Positions 62,807 to 64,000 of a stretch of 64,000 bases of DNA are shown here, in pieces. Within the stretch, counting starts at the first letter, position 1; every line of letters begins with the position of its first letter. A program made the translations under genes and the position numbers. Source of the DNA: Fagopyrum homotropicum. Lineage: Eukaryota > Streptophyta > Magnoliopsida > Caryophyllales > Polygonaceae. The notes beneath the pieces were generated by a model. The model ran no database searches. It was given only the letters and a program-made list of their open reading frames with translations, and was not told where the DNA came from. The DNA lies in the NCBI GenBank assembly GCA_033239125.1, contig BSWB01000002.1:154366409-154430408 (forward strand), given 5' to 3'.

Positions 62807-63252
62807 GTATACCTCATTTTATTGTGAGAATTTATGAAATTTATCATTCTTCATATATTGAGCAAGGGGGTGAGACTGTGTATGAATGTGAACCATATAT
62901 AGTTACTTTCATGAACAAGAACAGTATATGAATGTGGTTGGTTGGCTCTGATGGATTCTTAAGCTGTTCATTATTTGGTTTTCAAGTTAGTTGATAAGAA
63001 AAAGTATAGGACACTGTCCTCTTTCTATTAATTTTATGGTTCTTATTCATATGATCATATCATGGATTTGTGGATTAGTTTATGGTTGTTATTCATACAA
63101 AGTAAAGTTCGATCTATAATTCAATTGCTGCATTATTCATACAAAGTTTCATAGTTTTTCAATTGCTGCATTATTGTAGGAAGGGATGCACATTATGCAG
63201 TCACAATCAGTGTCTTAGTCGAGGAATGAACTTCATACCAAATTGTTGATAT

Positions 63253-63600
63253 GTGAAAAAAATTTTGGTATGAGTTTCTGGTATGAATTTCACACCAGAA
63301 ATTCATACCAGAAAGTAAAAAAAAAAAGGATACAAAAAAAAATTTGCTATGTATTTCTGGTATGTATTTTTGGAATGTATTTCTGGTATGTAAATTCTGG
63401 TATGTAAAATTCTCGTATGTAAAATTCTGGTATGTAATTCTGGTATGTAAATTCTGGTATGTAAAATTCCGGTATGTAAATGCTGGTATGAAAAAATTCT
63501 GGTATGTAATTCTGGTATGATAAATTTATTGTATGATAAAAATTCTGGTATGATAAAATTTCTGGTATGAAAAATTTCTGGTATGATAAATTTATTCCAA
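63253..63600. repeat. Imperfect tandem array of a TTCTGGTATGTAA-type unit
   Basis: About 20 copies of TCTGGTATG spaced 12-18 bp apart. The first two are followed by an inverted copy (CATACCAGAA at about 63303). Confidence 0.9.
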
Positions 63601-64000
63601 AAATAATAAAGAAAATAAAAAGACAATAAAATAAAATAAAATAAAAAACTAATTCATTAATTAAAAATTAAAATTTACACTTAAATAACAAATCACAAAT
63701 AACAAACATTCTTTTTTTATATGGAGGGGTTAATTATTTTTACCTACCATTAAATGAAAGTGGTAAAAAATTTTGGGGTGCATTTACTAAATCATATTCT
63801 CAAAAAGGCCTAGTATATCAAATTCTCCCTTCAAATTTTGAAATTAAAAATTATTCATTTTGAATAGATTTTAAAAATAAGAGTTGTTTTAGTATAATAT
63901 ATAGATCTATTAAAAAGTTGAAATTAAAAATTAAAAAACGAATTTAATTTTAAAAATTAAATTTAAAAATAAGAAAACAAATTATGATATAAAATTTAAA

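Larger units (their letters stand above)
61715..63905 (-). mobile_element. Helitron, 2.2 kb, with captured gene-like fragment
   Basis: The minus-strand 5' end TCTATATATTATACTAAAAC starts at 63905 after an A. The 3' end has the hairpin ACCCGCACAAGGTGCGGGCT followed by CTAAACTAG, ending at 61715 with T next. The 5' word and hairpin are nearly those of the Helitron at 44208-45837, so both belong to one family. No Rep/helicase, hence non-autonomous. It contains a GC-rich exon-like segment (62.25-62.65 kb, plus strand) and a tandem-repeat zone at 63.25-63.6 kb. Confidence 0.7.

Noticed and set aside
63303..63626. 107-residue minus frame rich in HTRI/IPEL repeats
   Set aside because: It is a direct translation of the TCTGGTATG tandem array.

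Overview
This window is nuclear DNA from a flowering plant, most likely a eudicot. Four intron-rich genes have plant-type GT-AG introns (one GC-AG). The intergenic DNA is AT-rich and packed with decayed plant transposons: LINEs, Ty1/copia, LTR elements, MULE, Helitron and hAT-like pieces. I cannot name the species.

Layout. 0.5-1.8 kb: a minus-strand bHLH transcription factor whose 3' part runs among long TA microsatellites. 3.3-8.5 kb: an almost full-length but heavily mutated LINE (minus). 8.5-18 kb: AT-rich spacer, a small TIR element near 10.6 kb, a LINE 3' fragment at 13.7-14.1 kb, and a dead MULE whose transposase is followed by an OTU-like protease domain (15.8-17.9 kb). 18.3-19.9 kb: an LTR relic. 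20.6 kb: a small single-pass membrane protein gene. 21.8-27.4 kb: ELP2, the WD40 scaffold of Elongator (10 exons, 834 aa). 28.6-33.2 kb: an SDA1-type ribosome-biogenesis gene (15 exons, 839 aa) with site II and telo-box-like promoter words. 33.5-38.8 kb: nested transposons, namely a LINE inside an hAT-like element, and a copia relic inside a second hAT-like element, with the copia LTR itself split by a 967-bp palindromic MULE-type element. 41.4-43.5 kb: a PB1-domain gene (2 exons, 651 aa, minus). 44.2-46.4 kb: Helitron termini enclosing a captured LINE RNase H fragment. 49.3-52.8 kb: an inverted-repeat element split by a solo LTR with a perfect 5-bp target duplication. 55.6-58.4 kb: a lipid phosphate phosphatase gene (7 exons, 301 aa). 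59.4-61.0 kb: a decayed copia pol. 61.6-63.9 kb: minus-strand Helitron termini around what looks like a captured 5' gene fragment.

The five recognised genes do not form a pathway. ELP2 and SDA1 are housekeeping genes in tandem on the plus strand, 1.2 kb apart. All exon chains for ELP2, SDA1, the PB1 gene and LPP were assembled by hand from splice sites, frame and remembered family similarity, and each closes in frame.

I did not find a convincing new biological system. The most unusual items are the palindromic elements, the Helitron captures, the MULE-OTU fusion and an altered DNA-contact residue in the bHLH protein.
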